Of a stretch of 59,645 bases of DNA, positions 46,119 to 55,830 are shown piece after piece; the first letter of the stretch is position 1; each line of letters opens with the position of its first letter. Made by a program: the position numbers and the translations under genes. Location of the stretch: positions 1-59,645 of the forward strand of contig CAJIYM010000002.1 of the NCBI GenBank assembly GCA_905181635.1. The letters are read 5' to 3'. Origin of the DNA: an uncultured Flavobacteriales bacterium (GTDB lineage: Bacteria > Bacteroidota > Bacteroidia > Flavobacteriales > BACL11). Below the pieces are notes generated by a model. That model searched no databases and was not told the origin of the DNA. It was given only the letters and a program-made list of their open reading frames with translations.

Positions 46119-48707
46119 TTAATTATTGTCTAAATAATTCTTTTTAAAGAAGTTGTAATATCCTTCAATATCTTTATTTCTATAAAATTCCTTAAAGTTT
46201 TCAAACGAAATAGCCAAAACCTTGTATTCTGATTTATTAAGCTGATTCACAATGTCAGCATCTTTCATTATCAAACGATTGTAATCAACCACATCACTTG
46301 AATTGTCAAATGTTTTTATCATTAACAGATGTTTATCTGAACCCATTAACATTGCGCTAATTTCAAATACTTCATTCTCAAAATCATTAGTATGGTAGTC
46401 AGAAATCAATGTTTTTAAATAATTAACATCAACACCTTCCTTGGGTAATATAAAAAGAGACATATGAGTGTTTCTGCTTCTAAATAAATATGGTGAATCT
46501 GTCAATGCTTGCTCGTTAGCTTTTTTCATTTTTTCAGGATTACTAATTGCCTCCAACAAGTAAATTGCTTCTTTAATAATTAAGGTGTCCTTATCAATAC
46601 TTACAATTTCATTAAGGATACCTATACAATCAGATTTATTTTTTAAGGCTGAAAATGATAAGGCTTGCAAAAATAAATATTTTGAATGATATACTCCATC
46701 AGTAACTAGACTACATTTGTCAATGACCTGCATGTATTTGCCTTCAAGATAAAGCTCATACACAGCTTGATAAATTAATTCATCTTTATTTTGTAAACCA
46801 ATCAAATGATCTTGAAAGTTAGGGTTGATTAATAATTGAGCATAAATGCTGTTTGGAAAATTATTAAGCAATAAATTTTTCATCACTTCCGCTTCTTTAT
46901 TTCTTAATACCTCCAAATGATTAATATAGACATTATAGTGTGTTAAAGCAGCATAATTTTTGTCATTCGGAAAACGAGAAAGTAAACTCATGAATAATGT
47001 TGAGCTTTTATTATACTCTTGTAAGCCATTTTTATAAATTACTCCCGCCTGATAAGTGGATTCTTTTATCATTTCGTTAGAGGCGATTAAATCTTCTTCC
47101 TTTCTCGGCAACTTATCTAAGTAATAATTAGGGTCTTTTTTATTTTGAGTTGCTAACTCAACACTTTCTGTCGCGATTGAATCTATTCCAAACACATTGG
47201 CTATTTGCTTGTCTTTTCTTCTCCAATCATCCTCAAGTTTTCTTTTTCCCCATTTTTTTCTAAACTCTGAAAGCCCAAAACTTAAGGTTGCGGGGTTGTA
47301 AAAATACCACTTCCCACCAGAAGTACTGTTTCCAAACTGTTCACCTCTCCCTCCATTTCTACTACCCTCATACATCATTTGTTGCTTGGATCGCTCATCT
47401 TCCAAAAGCTCTCTTTCCCTCTCAATCTCGGCCTGTATTAGCAAGTTAATGGCTTGAGAAAGCTCAACTGCAGGAAGCTGTGCTAAATCCTGTAAACTAT
47501 CCTGTAAAGAGATTACATCTAGGTGATAAACCAACTCTTTAAGAATTTCATGCTTTTCTTTTGCAACACCATACTCCCTAAAGCTTTCATCCATATAAAA
47601 TAAAGTGCTATCATAATTAACCTTAGAGTCCTTGTATAAAGATCGTTTATAATCAATTCGAGCAAGCGCTAAAAAAGATAATGATTTTTGAGTATTATTC
47701 TCAACGCTATTAACAGCAGAGAGTAGGTAATTGTCAACAGCCGAAAGTGTATCGGAATTATTAATATCCATTTCAGCTAGGGTAAAATAGATTTGATCTA
47801 AGTACTCTTTGTTCTTTTCATCTTTCGTCATTTTAAACAACTTCTGACGCATTTTTTTAGTGTCTTGACTTCCCGACTCTAGTGAGCGCGCTAAATTCAT
47901 TTTAGCATTAAAGACCATTTCATACTCTGGACTGGACTTAAGGACTTGCTCGTATTTATTTTTGGCTGCATTGTTGTTTTTATTCTGCTGATAAATTTGT
48001 GCCATGATATAATTATAGCGAACTTTTTTATTTTTCCTTTTTATTAACTTGTCAATTTTCTCCAACTGTTCTAGCGCTAGTGGGTAATTTGCTTGTCGTA
48101 AATAAAAATCTGAACTTATTTTAGCTAAGTCAACTTTAAGTTTTTCAGGAAAATTACGACTGTTATTTAACTCCTCCAATTCTAACTCGGCTGACATAAA
48201 ATCCTTTTTTTCAACTAAAGACCTTATTAACCACAATGAAGTGTTAAATTTAATTTCATTGTTTTTGTACTCATTTTTTATAAAACTAAATGTTTTTATT
48301 GCGTCCTCAAACTCTCCTTTATAAAAATATGATTTTCCAACCAAAAGGTAATTATTGTCAATCCATTTACAATATTCCTTTCCATTAATTTTGATAGAAT
48401 GTCTTTGAATAACAACCGAACCCTTCTTGATAGCTTTGTCCATGTAGCTATGCGTTTTATTTGATTTTTTTAAATCCCCGGTTTTAAAAACAGGAAGAAT
48501 AGCCGTGTAGTCATCAACAAAACTTTCTTCTAGTTTTTTTACACCTTTTTTAATGCTTTCATTTCCATTAAAATATCCATTATACTTAGCGGTTGTATTG
48601 TGAAAATAACGATTAGTCCAGGATTTTTTTTTGGTAGAACATCCTGTAGAAAACAAAATCAATACCGATAAAAAAACCTTTGCTATATGTTGAGAAATTA
48701 CCTTCAC
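46119..48707 (-). CDS. sprE: SprE/PorW, TPR lipoprotein of the type IX secretion system
   Basis: 862 residues, the usual SprE/PorW length. Lipobox at Cys23 (LFSTGC) followed by the family start WTNRYFHNTTAKYNGYFNG. Two TPR-rich regions (about 110-390 and 590-740) surround a low-complexity linker with Arg/Glu-rich segments (NLLIQAEIERERELLEDE) and the conserved WYFYNPATLSFGLSEF block at about residue 470. In Flavobacterium johnsoniae SprE is needed for gliding and secretion; PorW in Porphyromonas links outer-membrane T9SS parts to the motor. Divergent from the M23 gene at 48802. Confidence 0.93.
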   Translation of the reverse strand: MKVISQHIAKVFLSVLILFSTGCSTKKKSWTNRYFHNTTAKYNGYFNGNESIKKGVKKLEESFVDDYTAILPVFKTGDLKKSNKTHSYMDKAIKKGSVVIQRHSIKINGKEYCKWIDNNYLLVGKSYFYKGEFEDAIKTFSFIKNEYKNNEIKFNTSLWLIRSLVEKKDFMSAELELEELNNSRNFPEKLKVDLAKISSDFYLRQANYPLALEQLEKIDKLIKRKNKKVRYNYIMAQIYQQNKNNNAAKNKYEQVLKSSPEYEMVFNAKMNLARSLESGSQDTKKMRQKLFKMTKDEKNKEYLDQIYFTLAEMDINNSDTLSAVDNYLLSAVNSVENNTQKSLSFLALARIDYKRSLYKDSKVNYDSTLFYMDESFREYGVAKEKHEILKELVYHLDVISLQDSLQDLAQLPAVELSQAINLLIQAEIERERELLEDERSKQQMMYEGSRNGGRGEQFGNSTSGGKWYFYNPATLSFGLSEFRKKWGKRKLEDDWRRKDKQIANVFGIDSIATESVELATQNKKDPNYYLDKLPRKEEDLIASNEMIKESTYQAGVIYKNGLQEYNKSSTLFMSLLSRFPNDKNYAALTHYNVYINHLEVLRNKEAEVMKNLLLNNFPNSIYAQLLINPNFQDHLIGLQNKDELIYQAVYELYLEGKYMQVIDKCSLVTDGVYHSKYLFLQALSFSALKNKSDCIGILNEIVSIDKDTLIIKEAIYLLEAISNPEKMKKANEQALTDSPYLFRSRNTHMSLFILPKEGVDVNYLKTLISDYHTNDFENEVFEISAMLMGSDKHLLMIKTFDNSSDVVDYNRLIMKDADIVNQLNKSEYKVLAISFENFKEFYRNKDIEGYYNFFKKNYLDNN

Positions 48708-48785
48708 TTGTTTACTAAACTTCTTTTAATTAAAATTATTTTACTGCTATTCGTTAAATTCTCGCAAATATGCTTATAATTTTAT

Positions 48786-48793
48786 GATATTTG
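48786..48793 (+). promoter_or_regulatory. Weak -7 element GATATTTG before the M23 gene
   Basis: One mismatch to TAnnTTTG, eight bases before the ATG at 48802. It would put the transcription start close to that codon and argues against the earlier ATG at 48784, which would lie upstream of it. No TTG is found at the right distance. Confidence 0.35.
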
Positions 48794-48801
48794 CAAACAT
48801 T

Positions 48802-49665
48802 ATGCAAGATAAAGAAGGTAGAGAAAAATATTGGTCTAAATTATTTCACAAATATCGTTTTGTGATAATGACAGACAGTTCTTTTGAAGAAAAGTTATCT
48901 GTAAAGTTATCGCGACTAACTGTTATTGCCCTTGTAGGAGGGCTTGTCTTTTTCTGCTTTTTTAGCACAATGCTGTTAATTGCCTATACACCACTAAGTG
49001 AATATGTTCCGGGAAAAGCATCTATAGAGGTGCAAAAAGGCCTAATCGAGTTAAATATAAAATCTGACTCTCTTGAATCGGTTTTACTTAACAGAAGTAT
49101 TTTCCTTAAAAACATAAGTCAAATAATTAATGGTGAAGAGCTTGTAAATAAAGAGTATTTGGGGGAAAGGACAAATACTAAAAATGCAATTTCATTTAAA
49201 AAATCACTAGAAGACTCACTCTTGCGCCTGAAGGTAGAGGCTGAAGATAAGAGTTCAATTTATAAAAAGGATAACACAAAGAATAATAAAAATAATAATC
49301 AAATGTTTTTTACTCCACTTTCTGGATTGATAAGTGATAAGTATAATAATAAAACAAAACATTTTGGAATTGATTTGGTAGCTAAAGAAAAAACACGAAT
49401 ATCAAGCGTATTAGATGGAACTGTGGTTATAAGTCATTGGGCATACGAAACAGGATACGTTATAGGAATTCAGCATAAAAATGACTATATTTCTTTGTAT
49501 AAACACAACTCTGTTTTATTAAAATCAGTTGGAGACTATGTAAATGCGGGCGATCATATTGCTGTTATAGGCAATTCTGGAGAGCTGTCGTCCGGACCAC
49601 ACCTTCATTTTGAACTATGGCACGAAGGTATACCTGTAAACCCTGAAAATTATATTTCTTTTTAA
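48802..49665 (+). CDS. Membrane-anchored M23 peptidase, bactofilin-neighbour type
   Basis: 287 residues from the ATG at 48802 (an earlier ATG at 48784 adds six). A short cytoplasmic N terminus (1-39), one membrane helix (40-62), a coiled segment, and a LytM domain at about 168-285 with H187 and D191 (KHFGIDL) and H267/H269 (GPHLHFELW), a complete zinc site. The layout of cytoplasmic tail, one helix and M23 domain matches peptidases placed by bactofilins. The bactofilin gene is 2.7 kb away on the other strand. One base separates it from the GH3 gene. Confidence 0.9.
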   Translation: MQDKEGREKYWSKLFHKYRFVIMTDSSFEEKLSVKLSRLTVIALVGGLVFFCFFSTMLLIAYTPLSEYVPGKASIEVQKGLIELNIKSDSLESVLLNRSIFLKNISQIINGEELVNKEYLGERTNTKNAISFKKSLEDSLLRLKVEAEDKSSIYKKDNTKNNKNNNQMFFTPLSGLISDKYNNKTKHFGIDLVAKEKTRISSVLDGTVVISHWAYETGYVIGIQHKNDYISLYKHNSVLLKSVGDYVNAGDHIAVIGNSGELSSGPHLHFELWHEGIPVNPENYISF

Positions 49666-49666
49666 A

Positions 49667-51154
49667 ATGGGATTAAAATCATTACTCAGCCTTCACTTTG
49701 CAAGACAAATTGTAAAAAACAACAACAAGTGGAAAAAAAATGCCGTTAAAGTTCAGAACACTGTTTTATTGTCATTAATAAATCAGGCTAAGAATACAAA
49801 ATTTGGCAAAGACCACAACTTTTCAGAAATCACAAATTATTCTGATTGGAAAAAAAATGTTCCTGTACGAGACTATGAAGAACTAAAAGTTTATGTTAAA
49901 GAAATAATTGAAGGCAAAAAAGATGTGCTTTGGCCAGGAAGACCTATTTATTTTTGTAAAACTTCAGGAACAACTTCAGGAACTAAATATATACCAATCA
50001 GCAAAGAAAGCATGCCGCATCATATTACTGCTGCTCGTGATGCGATACTAAGTTATATTGCTGAAACAAAAAAAACATCTATTGTTAATGGTAAAATGAT
50101 TTTTCTTCAAGGAAGCCCAGAGCTCAGTAAAACGGGAGACATACTTACCGGAAGGCTCTCAGGAATTGTAGCCCATCACACTCCTTCATATTTAGTGAAA
50201 AACCGATTGCCTTCTTATGAAACCAATTGCATTGAAGATTGGGAGAGCAAAGTAGATGCAATTCTAACTGAAACACTTGATGAAAACATGAGTTTAATTT
50301 CAGGCATACCCCCGTGGGTTCAAATGTACTTTGAAAAACTACAGGACAGAACTGGGAAACTCATTAAAGATATATTCCCAAATTTCGATTTATTTATTTA
50401 TGGAGGAGTGAACTATGAGCCTTATAGGCAAACCTTTGAGAAGTTAATTGGGAAAAAAATAGATGGAATAGAGTTTTATCCTGCTTCCGAAGGGTTTATT
50501 GCTTATCAAGATACCCAAACAGAAAAAGGGATGCTACTTTGTGTTAATCATGGAATATTTTATGAATTTATTCCTTCAGAAGAATTTTTTAACAATGATC
50601 CGGTCCGTATTTCCCTATCCGATGTAGAAATTGGTGTAAATTATGTTATAATTCTAAATACGGATGCTGGACTTTGGGGCTATAATATTGGGGATACTAT
50701 AAAATTTGTTTCTATTAATCCTTACAGAATTGTAGTAAGCGGAAGAATAAAACATTTTACTTCTGCATTTGGAGAACATGTTATTGCTGAAGAAGTAGAG
50801 AAATCATTACAGGAAACTATTACAAAGATTCCTGCTCAGGTTAATGAATTTCATGTGGCGCCACAGGTAAAGCCTGAAAGTGGATTGCCTTATCATCAGT
50901 GGTTAATAGAGTTTGAAAAAGAACCTGAAAATATGGCTGATTTTAGTGAGTTGATTGACAGCACTTTGCAAAAACACAATACATATTACAAAGACTTAAT
51001 TAGCGGAGGTATCCTAAAGCCATTACTCATTACAAAAATTAACAAGAATGGTTTTAGAGATTATATGAAATCAATTGGAAAATTGGGTGGACAAAACAAA
51101 GTTCCAAGACTGGCGAATGACAGGAAAATAGCAGATAAATTAAACGTATTTTAA
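49667..51154 (+). CDS. GH3-family acyl-adenylating protein
   Basis: 495 residues of the GH3 auxin-responsive-promoter family, the plant acyl-acid-amido synthetase superfamily. The adenylate-forming P-loop KTSGTTSGTKYIP is at 98-110, with the family blocks FLQGSPEL, GGVNYEPYR, EFYPASEGF and the Asp in LNTDAGLWGYNIGDT. In bacteria the acid and amine substrates are mostly unknown; plant members join amino acids to hormones. It is probably cotranscribed with the M23 gene, dxr and rseP. Confidence 0.88.
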   Translation: MGLKSLLSLHFARQIVKNNNKWKKNAVKVQNTVLLSLINQAKNTKFGKDHNFSEITNYSDWKKNVPVRDYEELKVYVKEIIEGKKDVLWPGRPIYFCKTSGTTSGTKYIPISKESMPHHITAARDAILSYIAETKKTSIVNGKMIFLQGSPELSKTGDILTGRLSGIVAHHTPSYLVKNRLPSYETNCIEDWESKVDAILTETLDENMSLISGIPPWVQMYFEKLQDRTGKLIKDIFPNFDLFIYGGVNYEPYRQTFEKLIGKKIDGIEFYPASEGFIAYQDTQTEKGMLLCVNHGIFYEFIPSEEFFNNDPVRISLSDVEIGVNYVIILNTDAGLWGYNIGDTIKFVSINPYRIVVSGRIKHFTSAFGEHVIAEEVEKSLQETITKIPAQVNEFHVAPQVKPESGLPYHQWLIEFEKEPENMADFSELIDSTLQKHNTYYKDLISGGILKPLLITKINKNGFRDYMKSIGKLGGQNKVPRLANDRKIADKLNVF

Positions 51155-52311
51155 TGGAGGAAAAGAAAAAACAAATCGCAATACTTGGTTCTACCGGCTC
51201 AATTGGGACCCAGGCTTTGGAGGTTATTAGTGAACATTCAAATTTGTTTGAAGTTGAGGTCTTAACCGCAAATAATAATAGTAAGCTACTGATTGAACAA
51301 GCTATTAAATTCAAGCCCAATACAGTTGTAATAGCCAATGAAGAAAAATACAAAGAAGTAGATGATGCTCTTTTTAAACTAGGAATAAAAGTATTTGCAG
51401 GTCAGCAATCACTAGAAGAAGTTGTTGAGGGAGAAAATATTGACATCGTGCTTACGGCATTGGTTGGGTACTCAGGCTTAAAGCCCACAATTAGAGCTAT
51501 AAAAGCTAAAAAAACAATTGCTTTAGCAAATAAAGAAACTTTAGTTGTTGCAGGAGATTTAATAACAAAATTATGTCACGAACATAATGTTAAAATATAC
51601 CCTGTAGACTCAGAACATTCCGCTATTTTTCAATGCCTAGTTGGAGAAACATATAACCCTATAGAAAAAATATATTTAACTGCCTCTGGGGGACCCTTCA
51701 GGGGAAGGCTAAAAGACGATTTACTTAACATAACAAAAGTCCAGGCACTAAGACATCCTAATTGGGAAATGGGTGCAAAAATTACAATTGATAGCGCTAG
51801 TTTAATGAATAAAGGACTGGAAGTCATTGAGGCAAAGTGGTTGTTTGATTTAAGGAGAGAACAGATTGATGTAATTGTTCACCCTCAGTCTATCATTCAC
51901 TCTGCCGTACAATTTGAAGATGGTTCAATAAAAGCACAATTAGGCGTGCCAGATATGAAGCTTCCTATACAATATGCCTTAGGGTTTCCTGAAAGGCTTA
52001 AAAATACATTCAAGCGTTTTTCATTTATGGATTACCCAAACTTAACTTTTGAAAAGCCTGACCTAGAGACTTTCCGTAATTTACAATTAGCCTATAATGC
52101 TATGGAAAAAGGAGGGAATATGCCATGTATTTTGAATGCGGCAAACGAAATTGCAGTTGCTGCTTTTTTAAAAGATAAAATTGGTTTTTTAAATATGTCT
52201 GATTTAATTGCTGATTGTATGGAAAAAATTACTTTTGTTTCTAATCCTTCAATGGAAGATTATGTGGCAACAAACAAAGAAACACGAATATTAGCAAACG
52301 AATTATTATAA
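51154..52311 (+). CDS. dxr: 1-deoxy-D-xylulose 5-phosphate reductoisomerase
   Basis: 385 residues. NADPH fold GSTGSIGTQAL (12-22), the metal and substrate site VDSEHSAIFQ (D152, S153, E154) and NKETLVVAG. Converts DXP to MEP, the second step of the isoprenoid pathway. One-base overlap with the GH3 stop (TAATG) and no gap to rseP; dxr-rseP is a common bacterial pair. Confidence 0.97.
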   Translation: MEEKKKQIAILGSTGSIGTQALEVISEHSNLFEVEVLTANNNSKLLIEQAIKFKPNTVVIANEEKYKEVDDALFKLGIKVFAGQQSLEEVVEGENIDIVLTALVGYSGLKPTIRAIKAKKTIALANKETLVVAGDLITKLCHEHNVKIYPVDSEHSAIFQCLVGETYNPIEKIYLTASGGPFRGRLKDDLLNITKVQALRHPNWEMGAKITIDSASLMNKGLEVIEAKWLFDLRREQIDVIVHPQSIIHSAVQFEDGSIKAQLGVPDMKLPIQYALGFPERLKNTFKRFSFMDYPNLTFEKPDLETFRNLQLAYNAMEKGGNMPCILNAANEIAVAAFLKDKIGFLNMSDLIADCMEKITFVSNPSMEDYVATNKETRILANELL

Positions 52312-53649
52312 ATGGAATTTTTAATAAAAGCAGCGCAACTCTTAATGAGTTTATCAATTTTAGTAGTTTTACACGAACTAGGTCATTTTATACCCGCAAA
52401 ATTATTCAAAACAAGAGTGGAGAAATTCTACTTATTTTTTGACCCTTGGTTCTCATTAGTGAAAAAGAAAATTGGAGGCACCGAATATGGTATTGGTTGG
52501 CTTCCATTGGGTGGTTATGTGAAGATATCAGGAATGATAGACGAAAGTATGGACAAGGAGCAAATGAAAAAGCCTGCCGAATCGTGGGAGTTTAGGGCAA
52601 AACCAGCATGGCAGAGGCTAATCATTATGTTAGGTGGAGTTACGGTAAATCTCTTTTTGGGAATCTTTATTTATTCTATGACGCTTTACACTTATGGCGA
52701 TAAATATTTGCCAAATGAAAATATAAAAGATGGTATTTGGTGTACTGATGATTTAGCAACAGACATTGGTTTTAAAAATGGAGATAAGGTTATTTCTGCT
52801 GATGGAGTTTTGGTAGAGCGTTATTCTGATATTTTAGAAAAAGTTATTACTTCTAAAGTAATCAATGTAATGAGAGACGAAGAAGAGATTGAACTTAAGA
52901 TGCCTATAGATTTAATTGATAAATTTCTGAATAATGAAACAAAATTAATTCTTTATCCTAGAATCCCCACTGTAGTTAGTAGAGTAGAAAAAGGATCAAA
53001 TGCGGAAATAGGAGGGTTGCAAAAAAAGGATATTATAAAAACTATTAACGGAATACCTTATTCCTATTTTGATGAGTTTAAAAAAGCATTAAGCACTCAT
53101 ACTTCAGAGACTATTGAAATCATAGTGGATAGAAATGGGAAAGAAGTAGCGCTCTCTATTTTAGTTTCTGAAGAGGGGGTTTTAGGTTTTGCGCCTGCTA
53201 TACTTAATGTTACACAATTAGAAAAGCTAGACGTTTACAAGCTATCTTCTTTAAGGTACGGGTTCTTTTCGGCTTTACCTGCGGGTTACAATAAGGCGAT
53301 TAAGAAGTTAGGCAGCTATATTTCTCAGTTTAAAATGATTCTTTCTCCAAGCACTGGTGCATACAAGGGAATGGGGGGGTTTGGGGCCATTGGCTCAATG
53401 TTTCCTGCAACATGGAATTGGGAGATTTTTTGGAACTTAACGGCGTTCCTTTCTTTGATGTTGGCTTTTATGAACATCCTGCCTATACCCGCTTTAGATG
53501 GTGGACATGTTGTTTTTTTATTATACGAAATTATTGTTGGCAAGCCTGCTCCTGAAAAAGTTATGGAATATGCGCAAGCAGTAGGAATGATATTATTGTT
53601 GAGTCTATTAGTTTTTGCGAACGGAAATGACATCTTAAAACTATTCTAA
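52312..53649 (+). CDS. rseP: RseP site-2 membrane metalloprotease
   Basis: 445 residues. The zinc site HELGHF (H21, E22, H25) in the first membrane helix and ALDGGH near the C terminus, with PDZ-like domains between (GSNAEIGGLQKKDIIKTING). It cleaves transmembrane substrates such as anti-sigma factors and signal-peptide remnants. The gene follows dxr directly and precedes the antiporter with no gap. Confidence 0.95.
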   Translation: MEFLIKAAQLLMSLSILVVLHELGHFIPAKLFKTRVEKFYLFFDPWFSLVKKKIGGTEYGIGWLPLGGYVKISGMIDESMDKEQMKKPAESWEFRAKPAWQRLIIMLGGVTVNLFLGIFIYSMTLYTYGDKYLPNENIKDGIWCTDDLATDIGFKNGDKVISADGVLVERYSDILEKVITSKVINVMRDEEEIELKMPIDLIDKFLNNETKLILYPRIPTVVSRVEKGSNAEIGGLQKKDIIKTINGIPYSYFDEFKKALSTHTSETIEIIVDRNGKEVALSILVSEEGVLGFAPAILNVTQLEKLDVYKLSSLRYGFFSALPAGYNKAIKKLGSYISQFKMILSPSTGAYKGMGGFGAIGSMFPATWNWEIFWNLTAFLSLMLAFMNILPIPALDGGHVVFLLYEIIVGKPAPEKVMEYAQAVGMILLLSLLVFANGNDILKLF

Positions 53650-54918
53650 ATGCTTGAGGCGCTAAGTACATATCATCTAATTATTATCTTTTCAGTAACA
53701 ATAATTATTTCTTATTTTTTCAATTTATACGCTAAAAAATCAGGAGTGCCAGCAGTGCTTATGCTTATTGGCTTGGGAATAGTCATAAATTATTCTTTAC
53801 GTTTTTCAGGTTTAGCAAAGCCTGATTTACTTCCAATTTTAGAGGTTTTGGGAGTAGTGGGTTTAATTTTAATTGTCCTGGAGGCGGCCCTTGACTTACA
53901 GTTGCTAAAAGAAAAAGTTGGCTTAATAATAAAATCATTTTTAGTAGCCCTAATAGGATTGGCCGCTACCGCTTATTTAGCCGCTTTGTCGCTTAACTTT
54001 TTAATGGGAGCTGAACTACTAAATGCTCTGCTTTACACAATTCCACTTTCAATCTTAAGCTCGGCCATAATACTGCCAAGCATAGATGATTTGAATGAAG
54101 AAAAGCGTGAATTCATGATTTATGAAAGCACCTTTTCTGATATCATTGGTATAGTTGGCTTCTATAGCGTTTTAACTATGGCTGGATCCAAAACAGGCGA
54201 AAGTGTTTACAATGAAGTATTTGGAAGTATAGTTTTTACAATCATAATATCGGTTCTCATTTCCTATATTTTAATTTATATTTTTCAAAATATAAAAGGC
54301 CACGTAAAGCTATTTTTACTGATTGCAATACTATTACTATTGTATGCGATTGGCAAAATGTTCCATTTATCTTCTCTTATTATTATACTTATTTTTGGTA
54401 TTATACTTAATAACTACAAAGTATTTTTTAGAGGTGGCTTAATAAAGCTGCTTAATCAAGAAAAAGTAGATGAGGTGTTAGATGACATGAAAGTAATAAC
54501 TGCCGAAACCGCTTTTGTAGTAAGGACTTTCTTCTTTATAATTTTTGGATGGTCTGTTTATTTGGGTTCATTATTAAGCTTTAAGGTAATTGGAATTGGC
54601 TTGGTTATTTTGACTATTATTTATTTAATACGAGCAATTGTTTTGTTTCTGTTTAATGGTAAAGACATTCTTACTCAATTATTTTTAGCACCAAGGGGAT
54701 TGATCACAATACTGCTGTTTTTTGCAATACCAGAAGAATTAAGTATTGGTCCAGAATTTCAGGGTATATTATTATTTGTTATTTTAATAAGTTGTCTTAT
54801 TATGACTTGGTCAATGATTAACAGCAAAAATAAACTCGCTAAAATTGGAGAATATGAAGAAGACGATTTGTTAGAGGAGGATTTGTTAGAAGAGAGGGGA
54901 AGTGAACCCTCGTCATAA
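53650..54918 (+). CDS. Cation:proton antiporter (CPA1 type)
   Basis: 422 residues with about 12 membrane helices and the CPA fold (YAKKSGVPAVLMLIGLGIV, then ESTFSDIIGIVGFY with the acidic pair in the centre and RTFFFIIFGWSVYLG). It exchanges Na+ or K+ for H+. The C-terminal tail is acidic (YEEDDLLEEDLLEER), partly a short duplication. Ion preference not readable. Last gene of the M23-GH3-dxr-rseP unit. Confidence 0.85.
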   Translation: MLEALSTYHLIIIFSVTIIISYFFNLYAKKSGVPAVLMLIGLGIVINYSLRFSGLAKPDLLPILEVLGVVGLILIVLEAALDLQLLKEKVGLIIKSFLVALIGLAATAYLAALSLNFLMGAELLNALLYTIPLSILSSAIILPSIDDLNEEKREFMIYESTFSDIIGIVGFYSVLTMAGSKTGESVYNEVFGSIVFTIIISVLISYILIYIFQNIKGHVKLFLLIAILLLLYAIGKMFHLSSLIIILIFGIILNNYKVFFRGGLIKLLNQEKVDEVLDDMKVITAETAFVVRTFFFIIFGWSVYLGSLLSFKVIGIGLVILTIIYLIRAIVLFLFNGKDILTQLFLAPRGLITILLFFAIPEELSIGPEFQGILLFVILISCLIMTWSMINSKNKLAKIGEYEEDDLLEEDLLEERGSEPSS

Positions 54919-54990
54919 ATAGTTTTTTATAACACTAAATCAATTCACTAGTTATTTGTATAAAAACACTCTGTTTTCAAATTCGAGTAA

Positions 54991-55749
54991 ATGAACAAAC
55001 AATTCCTTTTTAAGTTTAAAACAGATATATCTTGTGTGTATATTCCGTCAAAACTTAATAATCCTTTTAGTTCCAATCTTACGGAAATTGCAGAAATTGC
55101 GGCAAAAGAATTTCAAGAATTTATTACCTTAGAATCTAAAAAGTGGAATTACGATTTTAGTGTTGAAAGAGGTAAAATGTTTGGCGTTCTTGTAGTTAAA
55201 AAAAAAGATAATACTTATTTTTATTTAGGGACAGTATCGGGGAAATTACCTAAAGATGGTGTTTGCAAAAGATTTATTCCTTCTGTTTTTGATGAGTCTG
55301 TTGATGACTTTTTCATTAATAAAGGTATGGCTAAATTGAGTGAAATTGGAAATAAAATTAAACACTCCAACAATCCCTCTGAAATTATTTTTTTAAAGGA
55401 AAAAAGAAAAAAGAAGTCAGCTTCACTACAAAAAAAGCTTTTCGAAAATTATCATTTTGAAAATATTTCTGGAAAACAGAAAAATATATTAGCGATTTTT
55501 AATGACTCTAAGCAAGGTAAGCCACCTGCAGCCAGTGGCGAATGTTCCGCTCCAAAATTACTGCAATATGCCATTAAAAACCATTTAAAACCAATCGCCT
55601 TAACAGAATTTTGGTGGGGAAATTCTAATGAAAATAAAGACAAAAAACACAAGGCATACTACCCAGCATGTAAAAATAGATGCCGGCCAATTTTAGAATA
55701 TCTTCTAGAAGATGATGAATTGTTTATCAAAGAAGGTTTAGAAATATAA
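54991..55749 (+). CDS. Stand-alone N-terminal domain of RluA-type pseudouridine synthases
   Basis: 252 residues. By eye it matches the N-terminal extension of long RluA-family pseudouridine synthases: GKMFGVLVV (61-69), YLGTVSGKL, the FIPSVFD block (95-101), SASLQKKLFENYHFENISG (143-161), PPAASGECSAPKLLQYA (178-194), EFWWGNS (206-212) and YYPACKNRC (223-231). The catalytic domain with its RxxxD Asp is absent: the gene stops after LEDDELFIKEGLEI and only 81 bases separate it from the next gene. C185, C227 and C231 may bind a metal or iron-sulfur cluster (inference). Function unknown; it is unlikely to make pseudouridine alone. It has its own 72-bp upstream gap. Confidence 0.7.
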   Translation: MNKQFLFKFKTDISCVYIPSKLNNPFSSNLTEIAEIAAKEFQEFITLESKKWNYDFSVERGKMFGVLVVKKKDNTYFYLGTVSGKLPKDGVCKRFIPSVFDESVDDFFINKGMAKLSEIGNKIKHSNNPSEIIFLKEKRKKKSASLQKKLFENYHFENISGKQKNILAIFNDSKQGKPPAASGECSAPKLLQYAIKNHLKPIALTEFWWGNSNENKDKKHKAYYPACKNRCRPILEYLLEDDELFIKEGLEI

Positions 55750-55794
55750 CCAAGGAATAAGCAGACATATCAAATCATAACTCATCTTTTTTTC

Positions 55795-55802
55795 TACTTT
55801 TG
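55795..55802 (+). promoter_or_regulatory. -7 element TACTTTTG before the ALDH gene
   Basis: Perfect TAnnTTTG, 28 bases upstream of the ATG at 55831, giving a short normal leader. The -33 TTG is not clear. Confidence 0.55.
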
Positions 55803-55830
55803 CACTCTAATTTTATAAAAATAAATTACA

